A stretch of DNA of 64,000 nucleotides from Aliishimia sp039978895 (GTDB taxonomy: Bacteria; Pseudomonadota; Alphaproteobacteria; Rhodobacterales; Rhodobacteraceae), in assembly GCA_039978895.1 (NCBI GenBank), contig JBDWAL010000059.1:62001-126000 (forward strand), read 5' to 3'. The notes below the pieces were generated by a model. The model did not search any database and was not told the DNA's origin. It worked only from the letters and a program-made list of their open reading frames with translations. The position numbers and the translations under genes were made by a program. Below are positions 9,119 to 17,894 of the stretch, in pieces. Numbering within the stretch: position 1 is the stretch's first letter; every line of letters begins with the position of its first letter.

Positions 9119-10681
9119 ATGCCAGAAAACTCAAAGATGAACGGCGCTGAAAGCCTTGTGTACACATTACTCTCCAATGGGGTCGATACGTGTTTTTCAA
9201 ATCCTGGCACGTCCGAGATGCACTTTGTTGCTGCGCTCGACCATATCCCCGGAATGCGGTGTGTTTTGGCGCTGGCCGAAGGTGTCGCGACCGGTGCTGC
9301 TGATGGGTATTTTCGCATGGCGCGCAAACCAGCCTGCACCCTTTTGCATCTTGGGCCGGGCCTCGCCAATGGGTTGTCGAACTTGCACAATGCCAAGAAG
9401 GGCGGTTCCGGCGTGGTCAACGTGATTGGCGAGCATGCCTCTAGCCACATCGAACTGGATGCGCCGCTGACGTCGGATATCGCCGGTATTGCGCGTCCCG
9501 TTTCACACTGGGTTCACACATCGAATTCTGCCGCAGATGTGGGGGCGGATGCGGCGTCTGCGGTGCAAGCGGCAATGACCGCTCCGGGACAGATTGCATC
9601 CCTTATTCTGCCAAGCGACACTGCGTGGAATGAAGGCGGTCAGCCGCATGATTTGCTCGAGGCCCCAGCGCCAGAAGCCTCGTCGCCGGACGCCGTAAGT
9701 GAAGCGGCTGGGTATCTGGCAGGTCCTGAAACATTACTGTTGCTGGGTGGTACGGCGTTAACGGAAGACAACCTTGTGCTTGCGGGGCGGATCGCGGCCA
9801 AAACAGGTTGCAAACTGTTGTCGGAATGGTCCAACGCACGGGTGGAACGTGGGGCAGGGCGGGTCGCAATTGGTCGAGTTCCCTATCCAATTGATCAGGC
9901 TCTTGAGGCGCTTGCGCCCTACAAGCGGATCGTCCTGATTGGTGCGCGCGCGCCGATTGGCTTTTTCGCGTATCCGGGCAAACCTGCGATTTTGACCCAC
10001 GAAGATGCGGAAATTTTCACCCTCGCAACAGCCTCAGGCGACCTTGATGCGGCCTTGCTTGATCTGTGCATCGCAGTTGGTGCGGCAGACACGGACCCGG
10101 CGCATATTGCTCAAACGGGTGTGGCAGACCGCGCAACGGGGCTGATCACGCTTGAAACGCTCGCGCAAACGATTGCTCGCGCCATCCCAGAGGACGCAAT
10201 CATTGTTGACGAGTCGGTAACAACCGGACGCTCATTTTTCCCGGCGACCGCGGGTGCGGCGAAACATACATGGCTGAACAATTGTGGTGGTTCGATTGGG
10301 TACGGGATGCCCGCCGCCATTGGGGCTGCGATTGCATGTCCTGAACGCAAAGTCCTCGCGCTGACAGGTGATGGGAGTGCTATGTATACGGTGCAATCTT
10401 TGTGGACGATGGCACGCGAAGCGCTTGATATCACCGTGCTGATCTTTGCAAACCGCAGCTACCGCATTTTGCGCGGTGAACTCACAAATGTCGGCGTTCA
10501 AAACCCCGGTCCGCGTGCGATTGATATGCTGTCTTTGGACCGTCCCGACCTTGATTGGGTGCAAATGGCTGGATCGATGGGCGTCGATGCTGTGCGAACA
10601 CAGACCAGTGAAGGCCTAGAAGATGCGCTGCAAGATGCTTTGGAAGCAAAGGGTCCAAGGCTGATCGAAGTTGTTTTGTGA
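9119..10681 (+). CDS. ThDP-dependent enzyme, acetolactate synthase / benzoylformate decarboxylase-like
   Basis: The 520-residue protein has the three domains of the ThDP decarboxylase/carboligase family. ALAEGVATGAADGYF near residue 55 carries the ThDP-activating Glu; the cofactor motif starts at GDGSAMYT and ends at an Asn in IFANRSY near residue 440. An AAGGTG site precedes the ATG. The regulatory subunit of true acetolactate synthase is not nearby, and the gene follows a TRAP transporter and a CoA ligase, so a catabolic role (decarboxylation or condensation of a 2-oxo acid) is more likely than valine/isoleucine synthesis. The substrate is unknown. Confidence 0.8.
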   Translation: MPENSKMNGAESLVYTLLSNGVDTCFSNPGTSEMHFVAALDHIPGMRCVLALAEGVATGAADGYFRMARKPACTLLHLGPGLANGLSNLHNAKKGGSGVVNVIGEHASSHIELDAPLTSDIAGIARPVSHWVHTSNSAADVGADAASAVQAAMTAPGQIASLILPSDTAWNEGGQPHDLLEAPAPEASSPDAVSEAAGYLAGPETLLLLGGTALTEDNLVLAGRIAAKTGCKLLSEWSNARVERGAGRVAIGRVPYPIDQALEALAPYKRIVLIGARAPIGFFAYPGKPAILTHEDAEIFTLATASGDLDAALLDLCIAVGAADTDPAHIAQTGVADRATGLITLETLAQTIARAIPEDAIIVDESVTTGRSFFPATAGAAKHTWLNNCGGSIGYGMPAAIGAAIACPERKVLALTGDGSAMYTVQSLWTMAREALDITVLIFANRSYRILRGELTNVGVQNPGPRAIDMLSLDRPDLDWVQMAGSMGVDAVRTQTSEGLEDALQDALEAKGPRLIEVVL

Positions 10682-10752
10682 AGTTTTGAGGCGTATCGCG
10701 ATTGCGCCAACGACACTGCAAGTCTGGACGCTGCGATGTCGCGTAAAGTGAT

Positions 10753-10788
10753 CTTGCGGCAAAGCCAAAGTTACGCCGATGCCGCAAG
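10753..10788. terminator. Inverted repeat between convergent operons
   Basis: CTTGCGGCA (10753-10761) is perfectly repeated in inverse orientation as TGCCGCAAG (10780-10788). It lies between the stop codons of two convergent genes, the expected place for a bidirectional transcription stop. No T-run follows on either strand, so it is a weak or factor-assisted terminator or an mRNA 3'-end stabiliser. Confidence 0.4.
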
Positions 10789-10809
10789 TTCAATGCATCT
10801 TGAAAGGGA

Positions 10810-11676
10810 TTATTCCCGCACAAGCGTGAGATCGAAAGCGACCTTCAGGTAGGGCTCATCGACTTTTCCTGACAACGCAAACCCCTCGGGAAAGCTACCA
10901 GCGGGCATGTTTTCGTAGCGCATCACAAGATCTTCACGCACGCCAAAGACGGTGTCTTGGTCAAGGTAGGGGTCATCCTCTGGGAAGACTTCGGTCACAA
11001 GAGACCGAAACCCATCTGCTTTGACGATAAAGTGCAAATGCGATGGCCGCCAAGGATGCCGACCGCAGGCGGTTAGGATGTCCCCGACCGGGCCGTCCGT
11101 TGGAACGGTGTATTCAACCGGGCGCACAGATGTGAACGCATAGCGCCCGTCTGCGCCTGTTGTTTGCAACCCATGGAAGGAAAATGTGTCCTGATCGGGG
11201 TCTTGGCTGGAATAAAGACCGTTTGGCGCAGTTTGCCAGATGTCGACGCTGGCCCCTTCGATTGGGTTTCCATCCACGTCTTTGACAATGCCTTCAGAGA
11301 CAAGCACCGGGCCTTCGAACCCTTCTTTCAGATCACCACCAATATCCAACGGTGGTGCGCCCGAAATGTGGAATGGTCCTAAAACACTTGAAGACGTGCC
11401 TTCGGGGCGTGAGTTGATCATATCGACCAAGGATGACAAACCCAAAACGTCAGAGAGCAAAACGAACTCATGGCGTTGCTCGTCCGATATTTCACCTGTG
11501 CGCTCTAGAAATGAGATGCCTTGTTCCCATTCTCCATGGGTGAGTTTCACGTCTTTGGCGAACGCATGCAAATGGGTGACTAGGCTTGCAAGGACCTCGC
11601 GCAAACGGGGCGGGACCTCTTCGCCCATATAGCTCGTGAACACGTCTGTGATGTTGTCTTTGGTCACGTTGCGCAT
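10810..11676 (-). CDS. Intradiol ring-cleavage dioxygenase (catechol / hydroxyquinol 1,2-dioxygenase type)
   Basis: The 288-residue protein should insert O2 between the two hydroxyls of a catechol-like ring with non-haem Fe(III), giving a muconate or, from hydroxyquinol, maleylacetate. The four iron ligands are recognisable: Tyr155 (PNGLYSSQDP), Tyr189 (VEYTVP), His213 and His215 (RPSHLHF), with spacing close to that of catechol 1,2-dioxygenases. The N-terminal helical dimerisation domain is present (about residues 1-95). It is the last gene of a leftward operon with a DctPQM transporter and a FAH-family hydrolase. The YciI-like gene divergent from this operon hints at hydroxyquinol chemistry, but catechol is equally compatible. 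Confidence 0.87.
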   Translation of the reverse strand: MRNVTKDNITDVFTSYMGEEVPPRLREVLASLVTHLHAFAKDVKLTHGEWEQGISFLERTGEISDEQRHEFVLLSDVLGLSSLVDMINSRPEGTSSSVLGPFHISGAPPLDIGGDLKEGFEGPVLVSEGIVKDVDGNPIEGASVDIWQTAPNGLYSSQDPDQDTFSFHGLQTTGADGRYAFTSVRPVEYTVPTDGPVGDILTACGRHPWRPSHLHFIVKADGFRSLVTEVFPEDDPYLDQDTVFGVREDLVMRYENMPAGSFPEGFALSGKVDEPYLKVAFDLTLVRE

Positions 11677-11697
11677 AGAGAAGGGACTCCTATTGGA

Positions 11698-13002
11698 TCA
11701 AATCAGCGCAAGGCTGAGGATGGGGAATTCGATGAGGATGAACAAGATAACAAGCATCACGCCGGCAAAAGGCAACGCGCCCATGAACACGTCTTTGAGG
11801 GTGATGTTTGGATCGTCCAATGTGGCTTTGATCACGAAGCAAGAGATGCCCAAAGGCGGTGTCAGCAAGCCGATTTCTGCTCCTACGACGGTGATGATAC
11901 CAAACCAAACAAGACTCAGTCCCATCGGTTCGATCAAAGGCAAGAACAAGGGCACAACGATCAAGATAATCGATGCCGTGTCGAGCAAGGTTCCCAAGAA
12001 CAGCATCAACAACACATAAAGAAGCATGATCGTCCAAAAGCTGGCTTCGTTCCCGGCAAGGATATCCGCCAATTCGTTTGGCAGGCCGGCAAGGCCCAAC
12101 ATGCGGCTATAGATCGATGCGGCTGTGACCAAGAACAAGATCGTTGCGGTGATGTGACCCGTTTCAAGAAGGGCTTCCCAGAACCCTCTGAGTGACATCC
12201 GGCGGCGCAAAAGCGCGATAACAAGACCTGTCAAAGCCCCTGCAGCGCCAGCTTCGACCGGGGTAAGCCAACCTGTATAGATGCCCCCCAAAACGATGAC
12301 GATCAGGCCAACTGTGGGCAGAGTTTTAGACGCGATTACAGACCAAGGCAGCATCTCGTATTCGTCGGCAGGGCGTCCACCTACGAAATTTGGGGTAAGT
12401 TTGCCCATGGTCCAAATGGCTGCCACGTAAGCGAAGGCAAGCATCAAGCCAGGGATCACACCAGCAAGGAACATTTCCCCAACGGATTGTTCGGCCACAA
12501 AGGAGTAGATGATCAACATCGCAGAGGGCGGGATAATCATACCCAAAACGGAAGACCCCGCCACAACACCAACAGCAAACCGTGGGTTATAGCCATAGTG
12601 CTGCATCTGCGGGACAGACACTTTGGAGAACACCGAAGCCGAGGCAATGGAGGAGCCGGTTACCGCCGCAAAAGCGGCGTTTGCACCAACGGTGGCCATG
12701 CCGATGCCGCCTTTGACACGTCGAAAGCCCGTACTCATAACATCATAAATATCCGAGCCGAGACCGGCTTTGGAAACGATCAGACCCATGAATGTAAACA
12801 AAGGGACAGTCGCAAACGTGTATTCCATGACACTGTCGCCAACGGCGATTTTTAGCAGGTTCATGGCCAGATCAAAGTTATCGCGCATCAACCAGATCGA
12901 CACGAACGACACAGTCGTCAGCGCGATCGGGATGTAGACACCGATATAGATCAAAAAGATGATGGCAAAGACTGACAGTCCGCCGATTTCGATAGGCGTC
13001 AT
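11698..13002 (-). CDS. dctM: TRAP transporter large permease subunit
   Basis: The 434-residue protein is a polytopic membrane protein of normal DctM length with about 12 hydrophobic segments. Typical stretches include GANAAFAAVTGSSIASASVFSKV and GMIIPPSAMLIIYSFVAEQSVG. It forms the transport channel together with the DctQ subunit, whose gene overlaps its start by four bases. It works with the DctP receptor encoded upstream. Confidence 0.92.
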   Translation of the reverse strand: MTPIEIGGLSVFAIIFLIYIGVYIPIALTTVSFVSIWLMRDNFDLAMNLLKIAVGDSVMEYTFATVPLFTFMGLIVSKAGLGSDIYDVMSTGFRRVKGGIGMATVGANAAFAAVTGSSIASASVFSKVSVPQMQHYGYNPRFAVGVVAGSSVLGMIIPPSAMLIIYSFVAEQSVGEMFLAGVIPGLMLAFAYVAAIWTMGKLTPNFVGGRPADEYEMLPWSVIASKTLPTVGLIVIVLGGIYTGWLTPVEAGAAGALTGLVIALLRRRMSLRGFWEALLETGHITATILFLVTAASIYSRMLGLAGLPNELADILAGNEASFWTIMLLYVLLMLFLGTLLDTASIILIVVPLFLPLIEPMGLSLVWFGIITVVGAEIGLLTPPLGISCFVIKATLDDPNITLKDVFMGALPFAGVMLVILFILIEFPILSLALI

Positions 13003-13520
13003 TGGGGGGTATCCGATCCCGATTTGCTGATGACCTTAAGCCCGAAGATCAATGCACACAGGGTCGCACTGCACAGGATGGTCAGCTTGATCGGCCACCA
13101 AGGGGCCGTGAAGATGCCGGGCACACCAAAGAAATCTTGTGTGTCCCACATGTCGAGAAACTCAGGGAAAATGGCGATTGCGATCAAGGCCATTATGATC
13201 GTCGAGATCAAGTTGATCGCGCGCCGTAATGTGGCTGACAAACGCGGGTGACTGGTGCCGATGAGCGCCAGTAATCCATCTGAGCGGGTCAGTTTGTTCA
13301 CCCGACACACGTCTGGCAGTTGCAAAAACACAATCAGTACCATAGTGAATTGCACCACTTCATAGGCACCGCGGAAAGGTTGGTTGAAAACGCCGCGCGC
13401 CACAATGTCAAAGTTGACCACGACAACAAGGCCCAGCACCACTAAGGTGCCTGCCACATTCGCTGCGGTCGCGACAAATTTCGTCGCGACCGTCAGACCG
13501 TCTATGAAGGAACGGAGCAC
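12999..13520 (-). CDS. dctQ: TRAP transporter small permease subunit
   Basis: The 173-residue protein has four predicted membrane segments, as in DctQ, and the family-typical stretch ARGVFNQPFRGAYEVVQF. It starts with GTG at 13520. Its 3' end overlaps dctM by four bases. It lies 20 bases after dctP, so the three subunits are cotranscribed in the order receptor, small permease, large permease. Confidence 0.9.
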   Translation of the reverse strand: MLRSFIDGLTVATKFVATAANVAGTLVVLGLVVVVNFDIVARGVFNQPFRGAYEVVQFTMVLIVFLQLPDVCRVNKLTRSDGLLALIGTSHPRLSATLRRAINLISTIIMALIAIAIFPEFLDMWDTQDFFGVPGIFTAPWWPIKLTILCSATLCALIFGLKVISKSGSDTPQ

Positions 13521-13540
13521 TGTGTGTCTCTCGCTACAGC

Positions 13541-14623
13541 TTAGTTACTTGCTGCCGGGGACCAGTCGCGCACGCCCTCGAAGCCAGCAGCTTTCAACTT
13601 ACCAAGGTAAGCATCAAGCATTTCGCTACCCTGCATGGATTTCGCGTCCAAGCCTGTGGCCCACTCGCTGGCGATGTCTGGAATAGCATTGGCCCACGTC
13701 GCACGATCTTCTGCAGTCATGTCGACCACTGTGCCACCGGCTGCAACATATGCGTCACGGCTTGCGCTTGCGCGGTCCATAGCAATGGATGCCACATGGT
13801 CGCGGTATTCAATGGCAACGTCTAGCAGAACGGATTTGACCTCGTCGGGCAGACCGTCCCAATAGTCTTTGTTCACTGTGATCGTTTTGGAATTCACAGC
13901 GCCCAAATCGGCACGCAACATGTAAGGTGCAACTTCTGCAATTTTGAATGTTGACGCAGCTTCTGGCCACAACATCGCATGATCGACCAAGCCAGTTTGC
14001 AGCATGTTGTAAAAGTCCGTCAGACCGCCACGCACGCCAGCAGCGCCATCGATGCCTTCGAGATAGCGAAGGTTCATGCCCGCGCCCGCAACTTTGCCGC
14101 CTTCCAGATCTGACAGCTTGTTGACCGGCGTTTTGGAGAACACTTGGTATGTGTCCAAAACAACACCCGTTGCCAAGTAAACTTGGTTCTGTTTTTCGAA
14201 CTCTGCCTGCATGGTTGGAAATTCTTTGGCGATCTCGTCTACGGCTTGGGCCACAGCGCGCGCATCGGCGGCGACAAACGGGGTCACAGCTGAAATCGCT
14301 TGGCTTGGAAGCTTGGACGAATGGAAAATTGTGGTGACAATGCCGATATCGCCCAATCCCAGTTTCACGCCTTCAAGAACACCCTTTGGCTTGACGATGG
14401 ACCCACCGTAGCTTTCCTGCCATTCCATTTTGAAATTGCCGGTGTCAGCAAGACGTTTGTCGACGGCGGGAATGAAGAAGTTGGTGAATTCTTTGACCCA
14501 CAACGCGCGCGCTGGGTAGCCATCGATGACAGTCGCTCTGATCGTTTCTGTTGCTGCGGCTGGCAGCGCTACAAGCGTCGCGAGTGCTGCTCCCAAGAGC
14601 GATGTTTTTAAGACGTGTTTCAT
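13541..14623 (-). CDS. dctP: TRAP transporter DctP-type solute-binding receptor
   Basis: The 360-residue protein starts with a signal peptide (MKHVLKTSLLGAALATLVAL, cleavage around residue 24 after AAA) and continues as a DctP-family binding protein, including KTPVNKLSDLEGGKVAGAG and the ligand-site region GLVDHAMLWPEA. ATG at 14623 is chosen because GGGAGGAAAC lies directly in front; the longer frame begins at a TTG inside that site. It would bind an organic acid in the periplasm for DctQM. Co-operon enzymes suggest an aromatic or unsaturated carboxylate. Confidence 0.9.
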   Translation of the reverse strand: MKHVLKTSLLGAALATLVALPAAATETIRATVIDGYPARALWVKEFTNFFIPAVDKRLADTGNFKMEWQESYGGSIVKPKGVLEGVKLGLGDIGIVTTIFHSSKLPSQAISAVTPFVAADARAVAQAVDEIAKEFPTMQAEFEKQNQVYLATGVVLDTYQVFSKTPVNKLSDLEGGKVAGAGMNLRYLEGIDGAAGVRGGLTDFYNMLQTGLVDHAMLWPEAASTFKIAEVAPYMLRADLGAVNSKTITVNKDYWDGLPDEVKSVLLDVAIEYRDHVASIAMDRASASRDAYVAAGGTVVDMTAEDRATWANAIPDIASEWATGLDAKSMQGSEMLDAYLGKLKAAGFEGVRDWSPAASN

Positions 14624-14660
14624 GTTTCCTCCCAAGGATGTTTGTTGGCGTGCCCTTCCG

Positions 14661-15116
14661 TCAGGCTTTTTGCCATGTCACTGCGAGATTTGTTCCCGCG
14701 TTTATGTATAATTTGGCTATCGGACAGTATTTCTCGGTTTCAAGGGCCACTCGGTCGATGGCCGCTTGATCTGCTGGGCCGTGAACGGTGACCTGAAGGC
14801 GAATGTTGGTGAAGGGAACTTCGACTTCTTCCATCAGCAACACACCGCGGCGATCAAAATCCACCTCCATTGCGAAACTGAGATGCCCGATGTCGATCCC
14901 GAGTTTCTCGGCGCATTTGTTCCCGATCACATTGGTACATCCGACAAGCGCGCTGTAGGCGGCTTCTGTTGGTGACACACCTTCATCGGTGCCACCACGT
15001 GGGACAGGTTCATCGATCACATGCGTGTGATTGCCCATGACCGTTTGAGACCGTGAATGACTGGTGCCTTCACCGGAATACTTCAGGGTCATCGTGGTTT
15101 TTTGTCTAATCGCCAT
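14661..15116 (-). CDS. OsmC family protein (thiol peroxidase-like)
   Basis: The 151-residue protein has the two conserved cysteines of the OsmC/Ohr fold: Cys60 in LVGCTNVIG and Cys131 in KYCPIAK. OsmC proteins reduce organic hydroperoxides. A GAGGAAAT site precedes the ATG. The gene sits within the catabolic operon, between the nitroreductase and dctP genes, where it could protect against peroxides or reactive quinones formed from the substrate; that role is inference. Confidence 0.85.
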   Translation of the reverse strand: MAIRQKTTMTLKYSGEGTSHSRSQTVMGNHTHVIDEPVPRGGTDEGVSPTEAAYSALVGCTNVIGNKCAEKLGIDIGHLSFAMEVDFDRRGVLLMEEVEVPFTNIRLQVTVHGPADQAAIDRVALETEKYCPIAKLYINAGTNLAVTWQKA

Positions 15117-15122
15117 ATTTCC

Positions 15123-15767
15123 TCACAAAATTTCGCAAATGTCGTCAAAAGCAAAGCGTGGTAGCTTTTGAAAGAGCGCCGTTTCATCAGCATAGCCAAT
15201 GTTACACAGGAAATTAGATTTCCAACCATTTTCCGAAAAGAATTCTTCGTCAACAACCGCGTTGGAGAATCCGGACATTGCGCCAACATCAAGTCCCAAA
15301 GCACGTGCCGCGATCATGAAATACGCGCCTTGCAGCGTCGAGTTTCGATACGCGGTGTCATAAGCGTAATCCGCATTATTCGCAAAAAGGGGCTTGCGAT
15401 CATCATGTGGAAACAGAAAATCGAGCCGTTCCCAATAGGTTGGGTCCCAAGCGATGATCGCGGTTATCGGCGCGCCCATCATCTTGGGCAGGTTGGCCGG
15501 CTTGATCGACTTGGCCAAGCGTTCTTTAGCCTCAGCGCTGCGCACAAATTTGAAACGGGCAGGGCATGTGTTCATGCTGGTTGGACCTGCAATCGTGATG
15601 TCGTAAATGTCACGCAATAATGCGTCAGATACAGGTTTATCTGTCCAAGCGTAATGTGAACGTGCATCGCGCAAAATCAGGTCAATTTCAGCGTCACCGA
15701 CTTGGCCGATGCGTTCGCGCAGATTGCGGACTGCGTCCTGCGCTTGTTGTCGCAAATCAGTCGTCAT
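15123..15767 (-). CDS. Nitroreductase family protein, RutE-like (malonic semialdehyde reductase type)
   Basis: The 214-residue flavoprotein resembles RutE, the FMN-dependent enzyme that reduces malonic semialdehyde to 3-hydroxypropionate in the Rut pyrimidine pathway. Shared stretches recalled from RutE include GPTSMNTCPARFKFVRSAE, APITAIIAWD, FLFPHDDRK, YRNSTLQGAYFMIAARALG and GFSNAVVDEEFF. No other rut gene is present. Its start overlaps the stop codon of the FAH-family gene (ATGA), so both are made together. A role in reducing an aldehyde, quinone or enone intermediate of the local pathway is inferred. Confidence 0.82.
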   Translation of the reverse strand: MTTDLRQQAQDAVRNLRERIGQVGDAEIDLILRDARSHYAWTDKPVSDALLRDIYDITIAGPTSMNTCPARFKFVRSAEAKERLAKSIKPANLPKMMGAPITAIIAWDPTYWERLDFLFPHDDRKPLFANNADYAYDTAYRNSTLQGAYFMIAARALGLDVGAMSGFSNAVVDEEFFSENGWKSNFLCNIGYADETALFQKLPRFAFDDICEIL

Positions 15768-16648
15768 TGCGCGGCCTGTTGGGTCGCAAAATCGACCTCA
15801 TCTACGATTGGGCTTGAACAGATTCCAATGTTTTCGATTTCGATATCAACGACTTCGCCGGGCACCAACCACCGTGGGATTGGCTTTTTGGCATGACCCA
15901 CACCGGGAGGGGTGCCAAGCGCGATATGATCGCCCGGCTCAAGTGTGGTATATTCTGAGATGATCGCAATCGCTTTTGCAACAGACCAGATCATGTTGCC
16001 TGTGTTGGAACTTTGCAGGATTTCATCGCCAACACGGCTTTCAATTTTCAAACCTGTGGCGCCTTCTGGCACATCCTCAGGGGTGACAACATGTGGGCCA
16101 ATCGCGCCTGTGTTGTCGAAGTTTTTGCCAGGTGTCCATTGATGCGTCTTGCGTTGATAGTCGCGCACAGATCCGTCGTTAAAGACAGTATAGCCAAACA
16201 CATGCTCTAGGGCATTTTCTTCCGAAATATGCCGACCCCGTTTGCCGATAATAACCATCAGTTCGGCTTCGTAATCCAACTTATCGGAGCAGGTTGGACG
16301 CACCAAAGGCGCACCCGCGGCCATGATGGAGTTACGCCCACGCATGAACAATGCCGGGTAGTCAGGGATATCGTAGCCACCTTCTTTGATGTGTTCGATA
16401 TAGTTGAGGCCCAAACAAATGATTGTTCCGGGGGCTGCGATCGGCAAAGCTGGGGTTATGCTATCCAAAGAGATACTTGGGCCAAGATCGCTGACTGCAG
16501 CAATCTTTGCGCTTAATGTGGGGTTTGCCGCCAACGCAGCAAGGTCTTGTCCGACCTCTGGCATGTGTGCGGTCACGTCAAAAGCGTCCGTGCCTTTGAT
16601 CAGAAAAACTGATGTGCCGTTTTGTCCTTGTCCGACCAAGAATCGCAT
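15764..16648 (-). CDS. Fumarylacetoacetate hydrolase (FAH) family protein
   Basis: The 294-residue protein carries the FAH catalytic core, with LGLNYIEHIKEG, the acidic metal-binding motif KLDYEAELMVIIGKRG, FNDGSVRDYQRK and GTPPGVGHAKKP. Members hydrolyse C-C bonds or decarboxylate/hydrate products of aromatic ring cleavage with Mg or Mn. ATG at 16648 has a strong GGAGGT site; the 120 in-frame codons upstream have Arg-rich non-family composition and overlap the divergent YciI gene. It is the first gene of the leftward catabolic operon, and a palindrome lies directly upstream. Confidence 0.88.
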   Translation of the reverse strand: MRFLVGQGQNGTSVFLIKGTDAFDVTAHMPEVGQDLAALAANPTLSAKIAAVSDLGPSISLDSITPALPIAAPGTIICLGLNYIEHIKEGGYDIPDYPALFMRGRNSIMAAGAPLVRPTCSDKLDYEAELMVIIGKRGRHISEENALEHVFGYTVFNDGSVRDYQRKTHQWTPGKNFDNTGAIGPHVVTPEDVPEGATGLKIESRVGDEILQSSNTGNMIWSVAKAIAIISEYTTLEPGDHIALGTPPGVGHAKKPIPRWLVPGEVVDIEIENIGICSSPIVDEVDFATQQAAQ

Positions 16649-16667
16649 TATGACCTCCGAGTTGATT

Positions 16668-16683
16668 TCGTAGATATTTACGA
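16668..16683. promoter_or_regulatory. Operator candidate between the FAH-family and YciI-like genes
   Basis: TCGTA-GATATT-TACGA is a perfect 5-6-5 inverted repeat lying 20 bases in front of the leftward FAH gene and 58 bases in front of the rightward YciI-like gene. The surrounding 16661-16720 is strongly AT-rich, as expected for divergent promoters. A TetR-, GntR- or LysR-type regulator could bind here to control both transcripts; none is adjacent. Confidence 0.45.
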
Positions 16684-16740
16684 TAATATTTAACTTCGTC
16701 AAATAAAATCGATATTTTAAATTCAGAAGGAATCGACAAT

Positions 16741-17127
16741 ATGCCCGCATGGGATGACTACAAAGACGCCGCTCGCGCCCGAGGTTCCCTCGCATTTGAG
16801 CTTTACGTTGTGCATTCAACCCCGGCCAAGGGGCCAGAAGAGTTGCAAGCAAACCTACCGGCTCATTTGGAATACCAAAAGCAACTCGAGATGGCAGGCA
16901 GTTTGGTTTTTGCAGGGCCGTTGTCTGACGAAACCGGAACTCAGATGCAAGGAGTGGGCATGATCGTCTACCGCGCGGCGTCCTTCGAGGACGCAAAGGA
17001 CCTCGCACAAAACGATCCTATGCATCAATCCGGCGCACGTAGTTTTACCTTGCGTAAATGGATGATCAACGAAGGAAATCTTACGGTTTCTGTTGGGCTA
17101 TCAGCGCAATCGGTCACATTAAGTTGA
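16741..17127 (+). CDS. YciI-like protein
   Basis: The 128-residue protein has a YCII-related ferredoxin-like domain with the conserved His (His42 in PAHLEYQ) and Asp (Asp92 in NDPMHQSG), plus LVFAGPL and a final FTLRKW strand. One member of this family, TftG, is a dehydrochlorinase acting on chlorohydroxyquinol, and the fold is related to muconolactone isomerase. A GAAGGA site lies upstream. The gene is transcribed away from the FAH-nitroreductase-dioxygenase operon, so a side reaction on a ring-cleavage substrate or product is plausible but unproven. Confidence 0.78.
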   Translation: MPAWDDYKDAARARGSLAFELYVVHSTPAKGPEELQANLPAHLEYQKQLEMAGSLVFAGPLSDETGTQMQGVGMIVYRAASFEDAKDLAQNDPMHQSGARSFTLRKWMINEGNLTVSVGLSAQSVTLS

Positions 17128-17165
17128 AACACGCCTTAGGGTGATGCCCCGTTTGGAACCGGTCT

Positions 17166-17832
17166 TTATTGAGTGCGCCATTCTTGTGTATTTGGCGCAA
17201 CAGCCAACTGAACTTTGGCCGCGAGATCTTTGGAAATCATCGCCTCAAGCGCCAACTTGAAACGGTCTCTGCGGGCGGATTTTGCCCGCAGATCGACCAC
17301 CGCCCACTGCAAGACTTCAGAACCGGCGTTGACCCATGTGGATGCGGCACTGTTTTGATCCATCAGATAGGCAACTTCCCCAACGAATAATCCGGCCGGC
17401 ATGTTGAAGCAATCGCCGGCTTTTTCGACGCGCATTCCGCCTGAAACCACATAAGTTAGATGCGTTAGCACGCCCCCTTCTTGGGTGACGCGTTCTTCGG
17501 CTTCGAGCACGCGACGCGATCCTTGCTTCATTAACGCGCGGAAGTTCACAAAAATGTGCGTAAATGTCCTTATGTGCGCTTGGCACCGCAAATTGGGATT
17601 TCTGTATGTAAAGGCCACACAACCCGCCCAAATTCGCTATTCCCATCAGGACGGATGTTATGATGGCGCCCCACAATGGAGTGTCTGCAGCGACAAAATA
17701 GTACCAAATGTAAAAACCAGTTCCGACCAATACGATCAATCGTAAAATGACCTGATCGATGATCAGATACGCTAGAATGAACAATGCGCCTGCGATCAGT
17801 ACAATGGTTTGTGGTTCAAGAAAATCAGCCAT
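17166..17832 (-). pseudogene. Membrane protein with Popeye/cyclic-nucleotide-binding-like domain, interrupted by a frameshift
   Basis: Two overlapping reverse frames together make one plausible protein. The first (ATG at 17832, GGGGGACTT site upstream) encodes three membrane segments (LIAGALFILAYLIID, LIVLVGTGFYIWYYF, AIITSVLMGIANLGGL) and ends in frame with SAHKDIYAHF. The second, one base out of phase, continues VNFRALMKQGSRRV and a cAMP-binding-like beta roll (LTHLTYVVSGGMRVEKAG, FVGEVAYLM). Removing one base from the five-A run at 17550-17554 joins them into about 221 residues. A real indel, a sequencing error or slippage could explain it. Confidence 0.7.
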
Positions 17833-17894
17833 AAGTCCCCCGGCGCAGCAGAATCGACGCGCCAAGGGTTTGTCAAAACAATGCTTTGGTTCGC

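Noticed and set aside
9119..10681. Biosynthetic acetolactate synthase large subunit
   Set aside because: No small subunit gene follows, and the gene is coupled to a TRAP system and CoA ligase, so a catabolic ThDP enzyme is more likely.
16649..17008. Upstream extension of the FAH-family gene by 120 codons
   Set aside because: The extra sequence is Arg-rich, overlaps the divergent YciI-like gene and bypasses a strong GGAGGT site at the family-typical start.
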